Part shown: piece after piece, positions 44,266-53,238 of the stretch
Layout: each line of letters opens with the position of its first letter
Position numbering within the stretch: position 1 is the stretch's first letter
Origin: Microbacterium sp. LWH7-1.2
GTDB taxonomy: Bacteria; Actinomycetota; Actinomycetes; Actinomycetales; Microbacteriaceae
Direction of reading: 5' to 3'
Length of the DNA stretch: 64,000 nucleotides
NCBI RefSeq assembly: GCF_038397755.1
Contig: NZ_CP151637.1
Coordinates: 186,001-250,000 of the forward strand
Position numbers and translations under genes: made by a program
The notes under the pieces: generated by a model
Told to the model about the DNA's origin: nothing
Seen by the model: the letters and a program-made list of their open reading frames with translations, nothing else
Databases searched by the model: none

Positions 44266-45642
44266 CTACGCGATCCCGGCGAACTCCGCCAGCCGCGCGC
44301 GCCCCGCGCCGATGTTCTCCTTGAAACGGGCCGCGGCGGCGAGCACGGCGGGGTCGTCCGTCCGGTCCGCCGGAACGCGCGCCGGGTTCAGCGAGGTGGT
44401 GTTCGACCATGCTCGCAGGTCGGTCTCCCTCGACATCGCCAGCGAAGCGTCACCGCCGATCGTCTGCATCGCCGCCCAGTCCGAGGGCGTGTCGGAGTAC
44501 GGCGACGGGCGGCACACGCGGTTCTTCTCGGCGTCGTCGTCGCGCGTCGCCTCGACGTAGCCGGTGAGCGCCGCGCCGTAGCAGGGGAAGCCGACCCGCA
44601 CCGGCTGAGGCGTGATGGCCCCCGGGGTCCAGATCGGCTTGAGACCCGGGTACTTCAGTCCTTCGGCCGCGCAGTGCACGACGAGCGAATCGGCGGGCAC
44701 GTGCACGTCGCCGTCGGCGAAGGTCAGGCGTCCCTTCCCGACGGACTGGAGCCGGCCGCGCCGGATCACGTCGTCGATCGAGCGGACGAGGTCGAGCTCC
44801 CACGTGGCGAGCGTCGGTGTCTTGGCCATCGTCGGGGTGACCGCGGGATCGAAGCGCAGCATGATCCCGGCCTCCTCCATGCGCAAGAAGGCGTCGTTGG
44901 CGTCGGATGCAGCCGCAGCAGCGGCCATCGTGTCAGCGGCCATTCCGAGGAAGATCGCCGGGTCGGGCTGCACGACGGCGCGGTTGAGCAGCCAGGGGTC
45001 ACGGGGTCGCACCCAGGTGATGGCGTTCGGTGCGACGCCGTTCTGCAGCAGCCACACGCACGTGTCGGTCGCGGTCTTGCCCGCGCCCACGATGACGTAG
45101 TGACCAGGGGCCTCGGCGATGCGGACGAGTTCGTTCACCGCTACGACGTGGGCGCCGTCCTCGATCGCGAACGGCGGGGGAGTGAGCAGCGGGATGTCGG
45201 GCGACAGGTATCGCGCGTCCACCACGCGGGCACCCGGCGCGTGGAACCGGGCGCCGCTCAGCAGCGACACGAACCGGCGGTCGCCCACGTACTCGCTGCG
45301 GCCGTGAAACGCCACGCGGCCCGACCGGACGAACCGGGCGAGCACGCGGGCGTAGTACTCCGACACCTCGGCGGCGCTCGCGCGCTCGTGCAGGCCGCGC
45401 TCCGGGCCGTCCGCCTGCAGGCGGCCGGCGCCGAGCAGCGTCGAGGCGACGCCGTAGAAGGCCGACGCCTGGTGCAGCCGCACGAATCCGTACGCGTCGA
45501 GCCAGTGCCCCCCGGCGCCGTGGCGGCGTTCGACGATCGCGACCGACACGTCGTCGGCGGCGGCGGTGAGGGCGTCCACGAACGCCATCCCCATCGCCCC
45601 CGCCCCGACGACCACGTAGTCGACGTCGACGATCGCCTCCAT
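44266..45642 (-). CDS. FAD-dependent NAD(P)-binding oxidoreductase
   Basis: A 458-residue flavoprotein. The N-terminal FAD motif is DYVVVGAGAMGMAFVDAL; a second dinucleotide-binding motif GHYVIVGAGKTATDTCVWLL near residue 180 is the arrangement of flavin monooxygenase-like enzymes. Blocks RDPWLLNRAVVQP and VVHCAAEGLKYPGL follow. No membrane segment. The substrate is unknown. I start at ATG 45642 (MEAIVDVDYVV); frames further upstream run through the promoter of the divergent PAP2 gene. Convergent with the hydrolase-fold gene. Confidence 0.82.
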   Translation of the reverse strand: MEAIVDVDYVVVGAGAMGMAFVDALTAAADDVSVAIVERRHGAGGHWLDAYGFVRLHQASAFYGVASTLLGAGRLQADGPERGLHERASAAEVSEYYARVLARFVRSGRVAFHGRSEYVGDRRFVSLLSGARFHAPGARVVDARYLSPDIPLLTPPPFAIEDGAHVVAVNELVRIAEAPGHYVIVGAGKTATDTCVWLLQNGVAPNAITWVRPRDPWLLNRAVVQPDPAIFLGMAADTMAAAAAASDANDAFLRMEEAGIMLRFDPAVTPTMAKTPTLATWELDLVRSIDDVIRRGRLQSVGKGRLTFADGDVHVPADSLVVHCAAEGLKYPGLKPIWTPGAITPQPVRVGFPCYGAALTGYVEATRDDDAEKNRVCRPSPYSDTPSDWAAMQTIGGDASLAMSRETDLRAWSNTTSLNPARVPADRTDDPAVLAAAARFKENIGAGRARLAEFAGIA

Positions 45643-45750
45643 GCGCTCATCAGAGCAGTGCGCGTGCCGCCCGTCAATAACCCCTACGACACCGAGACCC
45701 TTGACGGCAAGAGGGCGCGCGCGGGGCTCGTCCGCGTCCACAATGGTCGC

Positions 45751-46467
45751 GTGGGCGAGAACCAAGAACCCCAGGGCGGTGGCGCGTCGCTCGCTGCGCC
45801 GCCCGACGAACCGCTTCCGCACCCCGATCCGCACCGCGCGACCGTCCTCGTGATCGGTGTGGCGGCCACGGTGTTGTTCGTGGTGCTGCGCTTCGCGGTG
45901 GCGCTGGGGGGACACGATCCCCTTCCCGCGGACCTCTGGTGGGACGATCTGATGCACGCCGGTCTGAACGACGTGGGTCTGGTGATCGCCTGGGTCCCCT
46001 CCATCGTCGGCGGCGTCGTGGGGGCGCCTGTGGTCGGGATCCTCATCATCGCGATCTTCCTCTGGCGACGACGACGTTGGGATGCTGCGACCCTCGCGGT
46101 CGCCATCGTCACCGTGACGGCGATCGGCGCACCGATGGCCGCGGTCATCGCGAGGGTGCGGCCGTCCGACTCGCTCGCCGAGAGCGTGGCCACCTCGTTC
46201 CCGTCCGGTCACACCGCCGTCGCCACGACCATCGCCGTCACGCTGGGACTGCTGCTGCGCCGCTGGTACGTCTGGACACTCGGAGTGGTCTGGGTCGCCT
46301 GGATGATGTGGAGCCGCACCTACCTCCACGCCCACTGGGCGAGCGATGTGCTCGCGGGGCTCCTGGAGGGGATCGCGGTGGCCTGCCTGGTGTGGAGCGC
46401 GATGCAGGCCTACCGCATCCGGAGGGAGATGTCCTCGCGGGCGTCGTCCCCGGGAGCAGGCGACTGA
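45751..46467 (+). CDS. PAP2 family membrane phosphatase
   Basis: A 238-residue integral membrane phosphatase with five or six helices. The three-part active site is present: ARVRP (motif 1 arginine), SFPSGHTAVATT (motif 2, catalytic His) and SRTYLHAHWASDVLAG (motif 3, Arg and nucleophilic His). It could dephosphorylate undecaprenyl pyrophosphate or phosphatidate. The GTG at 45751 is six bases after CACAAT (45739-45744), with no Shine-Dalgarno, so I choose it over other starts. Divergent from the oxidoreductase. Confidence 0.88.
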   Translation: MGENQEPQGGGASLAAPPDEPLPHPDPHRATVLVIGVAATVLFVVLRFAVALGGHDPLPADLWWDDLMHAGLNDVGLVIAWVPSIVGGVVGAPVVGILIIAIFLWRRRRWDAATLAVAIVTVTAIGAPMAAVIARVRPSDSLAESVATSFPSGHTAVATTIAVTLGLLLRRWYVWTLGVVWVAWMMWSRTYLHAHWASDVLAGLLEGIAVACLVWSAMQAYRIRREMSSRASSPGAGD

Positions 46468-46531
46468 GCACAGTTCTCGCGAGGATTTCAACCCCCCATC
46501 CTGCGATGATTCCGGGGGATACGCTTCGCGA

Positions 46532-47332
46532 ATGACCACTGCGAAGAACGCGGCACGGGCAGCGACGGAGTCGCCCGCATTCCGCACCATCGCCCGCATC
46601 GGCTACGTCGTGCTGGGGATCGTGCACATCGTCATCGGCTTCATCGCCATCTCGGTCGCCACCGGCGGCGGAGGAGAAGCCGACCAGGGCGGCGCCATGG
46701 AGGCGATCCGCAGCACTCCTCTCGGGGTGATCCTGCTGTGGGCGATCGCCATCGGGCTCGCGGCGCTCGCCGTGTGGCAGGTGGCCGAGGCGTTCCTGGA
46801 GCGCAACCCCGACACCAAGAAGAAGTGGGGCTATCGCGTGAAGTACATCGGCACCGCCGTCGTCTATCTCGCGATCGCGTTCACGGCGCTCGTCTACGCG
46901 CTCGGTGGCAACTCCGACTCTTCGCAGTCGTCGCAGACCTTCAGCGCGCAGCTCATGAGCACTCCCGGCGGCGTCTTCCTCCTGGTGCTGGTCGGTCTGA
47001 TCATCTTCGCCATCGGCGTGGCCTTCGTCGTGCGCGGCTTCACGCGTGCCTTCGAGAAGCACCTCGACCTGCCGACGGGGGGCGCGCGGAAGGGGATCGT
47101 GACGTTCGGCGTGGTCGGCTACGTCGCGAAGGGCATCGCGGTGGCGGTTGCGGGCGCGCTGTTCGTCGTCGCGGCCGTCACGCAGGATCCGCAGACAGCC
47201 GGCGGGTTGGATGCTGCGCTCCATACACTCGCCGGTCTGCCCTTCGGACCTGCGATCCTCTGGGTGGTTGCCGTTGGCCTGATCATCTACGGCGTCTTCT
47301 GCTTCGCCCGGGCGCGGTACGCGCGGATGTGA
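46532..47332 (+). CDS. DUF1206 domain membrane protein
   Basis: A 266-residue protein composed of three two-helix DUF1206 units. Unit starts are visible at ARIGYVVLGIVHIVIGFIA, YRVKYIGTAVVYLAIAFTA and GVVGYVAKGIAVAVAGALF, each with the G-Y-x-x-x-G-I pattern. Function unknown. TACGCT (46520-46525) six bases before the ATG indicates a leaderless mRNA. Convergent with the patatin gene. Confidence 0.9.
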   Translation: MTTAKNAARAATESPAFRTIARIGYVVLGIVHIVIGFIAISVATGGGGEADQGGAMEAIRSTPLGVILLWAIAIGLAALAVWQVAEAFLERNPDTKKKWGYRVKYIGTAVVYLAIAFTALVYALGGNSDSSQSSQTFSAQLMSTPGGVFLLVLVGLIIFAIGVAFVVRGFTRAFEKHLDLPTGGARKGIVTFGVVGYVAKGIAVAVAGALFVVAAVTQDPQTAGGLDAALHTLAGLPFGPAILWVVAVGLIIYGVFCFARARYARM

Positions 47333-47360
47333 GGATGAGGCACCGGAGTCTCGCGGCTGG

Positions 47361-48137
47361 CTACTCGGCCACGAGCTCGGCAGGGGAGCGGAATGCAGGG
47401 TCGCGCAGGGGCGCAGCATCCAATGCCGCCGTCGCCGCGCGGCGCCCCTCCTCGATGAGACGCGGCACGTCGGTCATGCGCCACTGGGCCATGCCCTCCA
47501 TCTCGGGCTGAATGAGCACGACCGACGGGTCGGCGACGAGATCCGCTGTCCGCGTGACGGTGCGCATCATGCGGACGTTCTCCCACTTCGCGTGCAGTCG
47601 CACCACGATCAGCCGTGTGGCGCCGAGGGCGCGCGCGGCGGCGACCGGGACGTTGTCGATCATGCCGCCGTCTGCGAGCAGCGCATCGCCGCGGCGGATC
47701 GGGGGGAGGAGCCCCGGCACTGCGACCGTCGCGCGGAGTGCCGCGCTGAGCGGTCCCTCGTGGAGGATGATCCCGCGGCGGGTGCGCAGATCGGTGGCAT
47801 AGGCGGCGAAGCGGCGGGGGAGATGCTCGATGTGCGGATCCTCGCCGAGGGCGCGCGGGACGGCATCGACGATGGCGGTGGTGTCGAGCAGGCCCCACCG
47901 CGGGGTCAGCGACCAGCGCGCGATGGCGCTCCAGCGGAATGCGCGGGCGGCGCGCTCGATGGCGTGCGGCTCCAGACCCGCGGCGTAAGCCGCCGCGACG
48001 AGGGCCCCTGAGCTCGTCCCGGTCGCGACGCCCGGACGGATGCCTCGCTCCGCCAGCACCTGCAGCACGCCGACGTGGGCGGCGCCGAACGCGCCACCGC
48101 CTCCGAGTACGAGCCCCAGCTCCGGGTCGTCCATCAT
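47361..48137 (-). CDS. Patatin-like phospholipase (RssA type)
   Basis: A 258-residue cytoplasmic serine acylhydrolase. The oxyanion hole is LGLVLGGGGAFGAAHVGVL, the nucleophile elbow GTSSG, and the dyad aspartate DGGMIDNVP. It would hydrolyse acyl esters, probably phospholipids. GGAGGACG directly precedes the ATG, so unlike many neighbours it uses a Shine-Dalgarno. Confidence 0.9.
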   Translation of the reverse strand: MMDDPELGLVLGGGGAFGAAHVGVLQVLAERGIRPGVATGTSSGALVAAAYAAGLEPHAIERAARAFRWSAIARWSLTPRWGLLDTTAIVDAVPRALGEDPHIEHLPRRFAAYATDLRTRRGIILHEGPLSAALRATVAVPGLLPPIRRGDALLADGGMIDNVPVAAARALGATRLIVVRLHAKWENVRMMRTVTRTADLVADPSVVLIQPEMEGMAQWRMTDVPRLIEEGRRAATAALDAAPLRDPAFRSPAELVAE

Positions 48138-48291
48138 CGTCCTCCGCCTGTCCCGCCCGGCCGACCGTAGCATCACGCGGTTGGGGATCAACTGTGGACG
48201 GGGGTGACGAGAGGGGTGATTGACGCACCACCTCCCAGTTGGGATCCTGGGCGGGATCACGGATCGACACTGGGGGCGAGAGGTGACTGCG

Positions 48292-49476
48292 ATGGCGATG
48301 TCGACACGGGCGACGGCGGCGAAGGCGGCGGTGGATGTCGTCGCCTCGTACTTCTCGCGCATGCAGGTCGTGGCCTCAGACCCCGAGGCACCGGTCTTCG
48401 CGTTCGGCAACCCGCACGAGATGGCGCTGCCCGGGTTGCCTGCTGCCATCCGTGCGCACGCGGAGCCGCGATCCGTCGACTGGTTCGCGTACAAGAGCAG
48501 CGAGCGATCCGCGCAAGAGGTCGTGGCCGCGGCGCTGTCCGGCGAGCTGGGATTGGACTTCGCGCCCGACGACATCGCGATGACGCAGGGCGCGTTCGGT
48601 GCGATGTCGCTCGCGTTCGCGCTGCTGGCCGACGCGGGTGACGAGGTTGCCATCCCCGTCCCCGGCTGGTTCTGCTACGCACCGATGCTGCGCGCCGCGG
48701 ACCTCGTCCCGATCGGCGTGGAACTCGCTCCCGTGACGTTCGACCTCGATGTCGACGCGATCGCGCGCGCCATCACGCCGCGCACGAGGATCGTCGTCGT
48801 GAACTCACCGGCGAATCCGACGGGCCGCGTCTATCCGCCGTCGACATGGGAGGCGCTCGCCGCAGTGCTCGAAGAGGCGTCGCGTGCCCACGGACGCAGG
48901 ATCTGGCTGCTGTCGGACGAGCCGTACCGCCGGATCCGATTCGACGGCATCGCGTTCACGAGCCCCGCCGGGTTCTATCCGTGGACCGTCATCGACTACA
49001 GCTACGGGAAGGTGCTGCTCGCTCCCGGCGCGCGGCTGGGATACCTCGCGCTCTCGCCGCTCATCCCGACGGCTGAGCGGGAGGAGCTGCGCGCCGCGCT
49101 GTTCCCCCTGGGGCTCGCCATCGGCTGGGGGTTCCCCGACGCGGTCATGCAGTACTCGGTGCCCGAGCTCGAGACCCTGTCGATCGACATGGCCGAGCTG
49201 ACGCGCAAGCGCGACCGCATGTACGGCGCTCTCGCCGACGCCGGCTACGAGCTCACCCGGCCGGAGGGCACGTTCTACCTGTGGGGCAAGGCGCCGGGCG
49301 GTGATGCCCAGGTGTTCTGCGACGCCCTCGAGGAGCGGGGCGTGTACGTCATGCCCGGGTCGCTGTTCGACCAGCCGCACCAGTTCCGGATCTCGCTGAC
49401 CGCGACCATGACGATGATCGACCGGGCGATCCCGCATCTCATCGAGGTCGCTGCGGATCGCACCAGGACCGGCTGA
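48292..49476 (+). CDS. Class I/II aminotransferase (PLP, fold type I)
   Basis: A 394-residue PLP enzyme. Blocks include VNSPANPTGRVYP, LSDEPYRRI (Asp contacting PLP nitrogen) and IDYSYGKVLLAPGARLGYLAL, where the lysine in SYGK is the Schiff-base residue, and a C-terminal arginine region FRISLTA for the substrate carboxylate. Specificity is not clear. The ATG at 48292 is five bases after GAGGTGA, an extended Shine-Dalgarno match; this is better than the GTG within that site. Confidence 0.88.
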   Translation: MAMSTRATAAKAAVDVVASYFSRMQVVASDPEAPVFAFGNPHEMALPGLPAAIRAHAEPRSVDWFAYKSSERSAQEVVAAALSGELGLDFAPDDIAMTQGAFGAMSLAFALLADAGDEVAIPVPGWFCYAPMLRAADLVPIGVELAPVTFDLDVDAIARAITPRTRIVVVNSPANPTGRVYPPSTWEALAAVLEEASRAHGRRIWLLSDEPYRRIRFDGIAFTSPAGFYPWTVIDYSYGKVLLAPGARLGYLALSPLIPTAEREELRAALFPLGLAIGWGFPDAVMQYSVPELETLSIDMAELTRKRDRMYGALADAGYELTRPEGTFYLWGKAPGGDAQVFCDALEERGVYVMPGSLFDQPHQFRISLTATMTMIDRAIPHLIEVAADRTRTG

Positions 49477-49503
49477 GACGAATGCTGCCCGCCCACCGTC
49501 AGG

Positions 49504-50256
49504 TTACGCCTGAGCCTGTATGGTCGGCGGTGCGGGATCGAGCAGCGACCGCGCGAGCAGCGTAGCTCCGGCCACAGCCGCCGGCATGGTCGCGACCGCG
49601 CCGAGCGGCACCAGGAAGCAGAGCTGCGTCGCGACGCCGAACCCTAGTACGCGGGCGCGCCTGCGGCGCAGCAGCTGTTTGCGCGCCCTGCGGTCGAGTC
49701 CGCGAGCGGTCAGCGCGCGGGAGCTGAGCTCGTCGGCGATCAGCCAGCCGGTGAAGAGCACCGCGAAGAGCGTGCTCCCCACGCCGCCGACGACCGGGAT
49801 CAACCCGAGCAGCGCGGCGACCAGGGCGACGCCGAGCCCGCGTGCGATCAGCGAGAGGCCATCCGCGACGGAGCGCCAGAAGCCGTAGTCGCCGGCGAAC
49901 TGAGGGGAACCGGCATCCGTCTCGACCGCCCGCCAGATCCGCTCGTAGAACGGGTCGCCCACCAGCAGGGTGAGGGCCGTGAACGAGACGGCCACCAGGA
50001 CGAGGGCCGCACCGAGCAGGGCCGTGCCTACCGCGACGCGGAAGATCGTGGCCCAGACGCCCGGCCAGCCGTCGGCGAACGGCGTCATCGCCTCGGTGAG
50101 GGCGGGAAGCGAGGCGCTCAGTGCGACGAGCCCGCCGAGGAACAGCAGGCCGACGATCGCGGCGGGGACCAGGCCCAGCGCCATGAGAGCCGGCCGGCGT
50201 CGCCAGTGGGCGAAGCCGCGGCCGAGCAGACCGATCCCTCCGATGAACTCCCGCAT
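49504..50256 (-). CDS. EI24/CysZ-like membrane protein
   Basis: A 250-residue membrane protein beginning MREFIGGIGLLGRGFAHWRRRPALMALGLVPA with four to six helices. Family blocks are FYERIWRAVE, LGLIPVVGGVGSTLFAVLFTGWLIADELSSRAL, and ARVLGFGVATQLCFLVPLGAVATMPAAVAGATLL. CysZ relatives transport sulfate; the actinobacterial role is unproven. The start lies seven bases after TAGGCT on the minus strand (plus 50264-50269), so leaderless. Convergent with the aminotransferase. Confidence 0.88.
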   Translation of the reverse strand: MREFIGGIGLLGRGFAHWRRRPALMALGLVPAAIVGLLFLGGLVALSASLPALTEAMTPFADGWPGVWATIFRVAVGTALLGAALVLVAVSFTALTLLVGDPFYERIWRAVETDAGSPQFAGDYGFWRSVADGLSLIARGLGVALVAALLGLIPVVGGVGSTLFAVLFTGWLIADELSSRALTARGLDRRARKQLLRRRRARVLGFGVATQLCFLVPLGAVATMPAAVAGATLLARSLLDPAPPTIQAQA

Positions 50257-50401
50257 CCGAGTCAGCCTAAGTCGCCCGCGGCCGCCGACGCCCCACTCAG
50301 ATCGCGCGCCCGCCGTCAAGCCCCTCCGCACGGCGCCCCTCGGGCGAGGATGTTGGACGATGACGCACGACGAGGCGCGAACAGCCATCCAGGAGGTCGC
50401 C

Positions 50402-50653
50402 ATGCTCGAGACATCGATTCCCGCGGTCGAGACCCGTCGCCCCGAGCTGCTGTGGGTGGGATCAGGAGCGTGGGTGGCCTGCGACCCCCTCGTCGACGCC
50501 GCGGATCCGCACCGGGTGGTCGCCTACGTGGAGTGCAAGGACGACCGCGTCTATGTGCTGTGGGTCACCGGCGGCGCCGGCGTGTACGAGTTCGGGTCGA
50601 TTCGCGACGCACTGGACGAGATCGCACAGCGACTCGAACCCGCGCCGCTCTGA
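50402..50653 (+). CDS. Small hypothetical protein, 83 aa (paralogue of 52909-53199)
   Basis: The product begins MLETSIPAVETRRPELLWVG and contains AWVACDPLVDA...VVAYVECKDDRVYVLWVTGG...FGSIRDALDEIAQRLE. The pattern AW-x2-CD, (V/I)(V/I)AYVE, Y-x-x-(L/V)WV, F-x-S(I/L) is shared with the 96-residue protein at 52909-53199, suggesting an alpha/beta small fold expressed as two copies around the MarR cluster. GGAGGT lies five or six bases before the ATG; an in-frame ATG at 50360 is an alternative. No function known. Confidence 0.7.
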   Translation: MLETSIPAVETRRPELLWVGSGAWVACDPLVDAADPHRVVAYVECKDDRVYVLWVTGGAGVYEFGSIRDALDEIAQRLEPAPL

Positions 50654-50658
50654 CCGCG

Positions 50659-51135
50659 TCAGCTCGCAGGCAGCGCGGTCTTCGACACCACTGCGAGAAC
50701 GTCCTCGAGAAAGTCGGCGACCACACGGGCGTCTTTCGGGGGCAGCGCTGACGCGAGGCTGCGCAGCTCCATCGTGAGCGGGTCGAGGTGATCGGGGTCC
50801 AGGCTCCCGTCGGAGGGCCGGATGATCTTCTTGCGCCGGTCGTGCCGGTGACCCTCGGCCACGACGAGCCCGCGCGCAACAAGTCGGTCGATGAGGGCGG
50901 TGCCGGAAGCGGGGGAGAGGTGGAGCGCTCTGGCGATCATGGAAGGCGTGACCTCCTCCGTGTCGACTCGCTCGAGCAGGTAGCGCATCGCTGCACGGTC
51001 CGTCTCGTTCATGCCGGTCTGCTGCTCGCGCCGACGAGCCAGCTTCGCCTCCGCGAGCCGCAGTCGCTCGAGCAAGCTCGCCACGTCGGGCCGATGCCCG
51101 TAGGTCGCCGGCGTCGGCGTCGTGCTCTCGGTCAC
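50659..51135 (-). CDS. MarR family transcriptional regulator
   Basis: A 158-residue winged-helix regulator. After a Pro/Thr-rich start, the DNA-binding core is MNETDRAAMRYLLERVDTEEVTPSMIARALHLSPASGTALIDRLVARGLV with the wing EGHRHDRRKKIIRPSD. MarR proteins bind as dimers and respond to small phenolic or oxidative signals. The GTG start follows AAGGAG. It is divergent from the 115-residue protein gene at 51324 and the AT-rich palindromes between them are candidate operators. Confidence 0.9.
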   Translation of the reverse strand: MTESTTPTPATYGHRPDVASLLERLRLAEAKLARRREQQTGMNETDRAAMRYLLERVDTEEVTPSMIARALHLSPASGTALIDRLVARGLVVAEGHRHDRRKKIIRPSDGSLDPDHLDPLTMELRSLASALPPKDARVVADFLEDVLAVVSKTALPAS

Positions 51136-51264
51136 GATGACACTCCTTCGTCGGTCCCCCGAGCTCTGGCGAAGGGATTCGTTTCATTCGACCACAGAAC
51201 TCTCGGAAGCGAAACCTTCACTGCCTCACACTTTAGCACCGCAATATCCCATGCTGAAATTCTC

Positions 51265-51293
51265 ACTATCGAAAAGTTCAATATCGAACTATC
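51265..51293. promoter_or_regulatory. AT-rich overlapping palindromes, candidate MarR operator
   Basis: TATCGAA-AAG-TTCAATA (51267-51283) and TTCAATATCGAA (51277-51288) are overlapping near-palindromes, framed by a direct repeat ACTATC (51265-51270 and 51288-51293). They lie 31 bases before the 51324 start codon, in an AT-rich patch unlike the surrounding DNA. Confidence 0.5.
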
Positions 51294-51323
51294 ATGGAGC
51301 CAGCATCCGGAAGGAGCATTCCC

Positions 51324-51671
51324 ATGGCTCAACTCGTCTATGGCATCGAGGGCACACCGATCTACATACCGGAGCACCTCCTCGCCCACGTCAAGGTGAT
51401 CATCACGACTAAGCTGCGGCGTCATGAGAGCTTCATGATGTCGTGGCGTCACGCCGATGGCTCGGGGCGCTCGTCCGTGTGGCTGGAGCCGTCGATCCCG
51501 CTCCGCTTCACCTTCGAGAGCGTCGACGAACCGCGGATGGACCACGCTCTGCTGTCCCGCCTCGCCGCCGAGGCGAACTCCAACGCCGGCCTCGTCCTCG
51601 AATTCGACGACATCCACCTCCTTGCTCCGGCCGCATCGACGCTGCCCGCGCTCGAGGAGTCTCTGGCGTAA
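51324..51671 (+). CDS. Uncharacterised 115-aa protein (Microbacteriaceae DUF7882-like)
   Basis: The product begins MAQLVYGIEGTPIYIPEHLLAHVKVIITTKLRRHESFMMSW and continues GSGRSSVWLEPSIPLRFTF. I recall small Microbacteriaceae proteins of this pattern annotated as DUF7882 or, misleadingly, as ATP-dependent DNA ligase; this rests on memory. No ligase motif (KxDG) is present. It is soluble and alpha/beta in character. AAGGAG lies eight bases before the ATG. Divergent from the MarR gene, so probably controlled by it. After its stop, 51672-51790 holds no gene, only a lone GCAGCATCCG arm near 51723. Confidence 0.7.
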   Translation: MAQLVYGIEGTPIYIPEHLLAHVKVIITTKLRRHESFMMSWRHADGSGRSSVWLEPSIPLRFTFESVDEPRMDHALLSRLAAEANSNAGLVLEFDDIHLLAPAASTLPALEESLA

Positions 51672-51803
51672 GGGCTCGACCCGCTGCGCGAGCACGGCGG
51701 CCCGCGCGACGGCGCTGCGCGGGTGAGCAGCATCCGTTAGCACGTCCGTCCTGCGCCCGCAACGACGTGGGCGGTTGGTGGACAGCCGCGCAGGCTGGAG
51801 TAC

Positions 51804-52769
51804 ATGGTCTTCCTCGGCTACCACGCCTCACACGAACAGCTCCCGCCCTCGCGCCTGCTGGCCGCCGTCCAGGAAGCCGAGCGTTCCGGCTTCGACGGTG
51901 CGATGTGTTCCGACCACTTCGCACCATGGGGGCTGGCGCAAGGCGAATCGGCGCACGCCTGGAGCTGGCTCGGCGCGGCGATGGCCACCACCGGCTTTCC
52001 GATGGGTGTGGTCACGGCTCCCGGCCAGCGGTACCACCCGGCGATCTCGACGCAGGCCATGGCGACTCTCGCGGAGATGTTCCCGGGGCGGTTCTGGTGC
52101 GCACTCGGCAGTGGCGAAGCGCTCAACGAGCACGTGACGGGCGACGCCTGGCCGCCGAAGCCGCAGCGCGAGGAGCGCCTCTTGGAGGTCGTCGACATCA
52201 TCCGCCGTCTGCACGCGGGAGAGCGCGTCGACCACGACGGGCTCGTGAGAGTGCACGACACCCGGCTCTGGTCGCGTCCCGCCGACCCGCCGCGGCTGCG
52301 GGCCGCCGCGGCGTCCGAGCCCACGGCCGCCTGGGCCGCCTCGTGGGCCGACGGCCTCATCACGGTGGGGCACGACCCCGACGAGATCCGCGCGATCATC
52401 GCCGCGTACCGGGATGCCGACGGCCATGGCCCGTGCGCGGCGCAGGTGCACGTGAGTCTGGCCGATTCGCACGGCGAGGCCCGGCGCGCTGCGGCCGACC
52501 AGTGGCGTCAGGCGACCGTGCCCGCGGAGCTCATGTGGGATCTCATGCAGCCCGAGGACTTCGACCGGCTCGCCGATCCCGCAGACGTCGACGCGCTCGA
52601 GCACGGCGTGCTCATCTCCGCCGACGAGGAGGAGGCGGCCGAGCGTCTCGCCGCCGTCGTGGCGGCCGGTGCGGATGAGCTGTATCTGCACGGGGTCGGG
52701 AAGGACCAGGACGACTTTCTCGCCCGCGCGCGCGGAGGCCTGCTCGACGGGGTGAGGCGGCGTGTGTGA
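51804..52769 (+). CDS. TIGR03885-type flavin-dependent LLM-class oxidoreductase
   Basis: A 321-residue bacterial luciferase-like TIM-barrel protein. It begins MVFLGYHASHEQLPPSRLLAAVQEAERSGFDG; other blocks are MCSDHFAPW, GFPMGVVTAPGQRYHPA and GRFWCALGSGEALNEHV. The subfamily is described as using FMN rather than F420; substrate unknown. CAGGCT (51791-51796) lies seven bases before the ATG, again a leaderless layout. Confidence 0.87.
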   Translation: MVFLGYHASHEQLPPSRLLAAVQEAERSGFDGAMCSDHFAPWGLAQGESAHAWSWLGAAMATTGFPMGVVTAPGQRYHPAISTQAMATLAEMFPGRFWCALGSGEALNEHVTGDAWPPKPQREERLLEVVDIIRRLHAGERVDHDGLVRVHDTRLWSRPADPPRLRAAAASEPTAAWAASWADGLITVGHDPDEIRAIIAAYRDADGHGPCAAQVHVSLADSHGEARRAAADQWRQATVPAELMWDLMQPEDFDRLADPADVDALEHGVLISADEEEAAERLAAVVAAGADELYLHGVGKDQDDFLARARGGLLDGVRRRV

Positions 52770-52908
52770 CGCGGCCGGACGGGTGACATGTGGCGGGAAG
52801 ACTGCGCGGCGATGCCGACGCCATCGCGCGAGCCTGCTTGCAACCCGGCGGTGGGTCGCGATGTCAACCCCCTTCGCGGGTGCGGCGGGGGCGAGCAGGC
52901 TCGCTGCC

Positions 52909-53199
52909 ATGGAACACGATGACATCCACCAGCTGGTGCTGACGCCGCTTGCCGACCGCGCGTGGCGTCTGTGCGACCGGGCCGTCGCCCGCAGCGAGGT
53001 GGCGAGCGTCATCGCGTACGTCGAACTGCTCGACTCGGGCGCCTACCAGGCGGTGTGGGTCTCGGTCGGGCTCGGGTCCGCGCGGTTCTCGTCGCTGGAG
53101 GCCCTCTTCCGCGCCGCGGTCGAGATGCTCGAGCAGTCGCGCAGCCTGGGCGCGCTCAAGCCGGCGCCGATCCCGCACCGCCCTCCCGCGCGCGCCTGA
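52909..53199 (+). CDS. Small hypothetical protein, 96 aa (paralogue of 50402-50653)
   Basis: The product begins MEHDDIHQLVLTPLADRAWRLCDRAVARSEVASVIAYVE and includes AVWVSVGLGSARFSSLEALFRAAVEMLEQ. The AW-x2-CD, VIAYVE and VWV features match the 83-residue protein at 50402. Start: CAGGCT (52896-52901) lies seven bases before ATG 52909, predicting a leaderless transcript; the upstream in-frame ATG at 52861 precedes that box and is rejected. The 139-nt gap before it shows nothing else. Function unknown. Confidence 0.72.
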   Translation: MEHDDIHQLVLTPLADRAWRLCDRAVARSEVASVIAYVELLDSGAYQAVWVSVGLGSARFSSLEALFRAAVEMLEQSRSLGALKPAPIPHRPPARA

Positions 53200-53238
53200 A
53201 CTCGACCGCGTGTCGGGGCCGGGTGGCAGGATGGGGCC

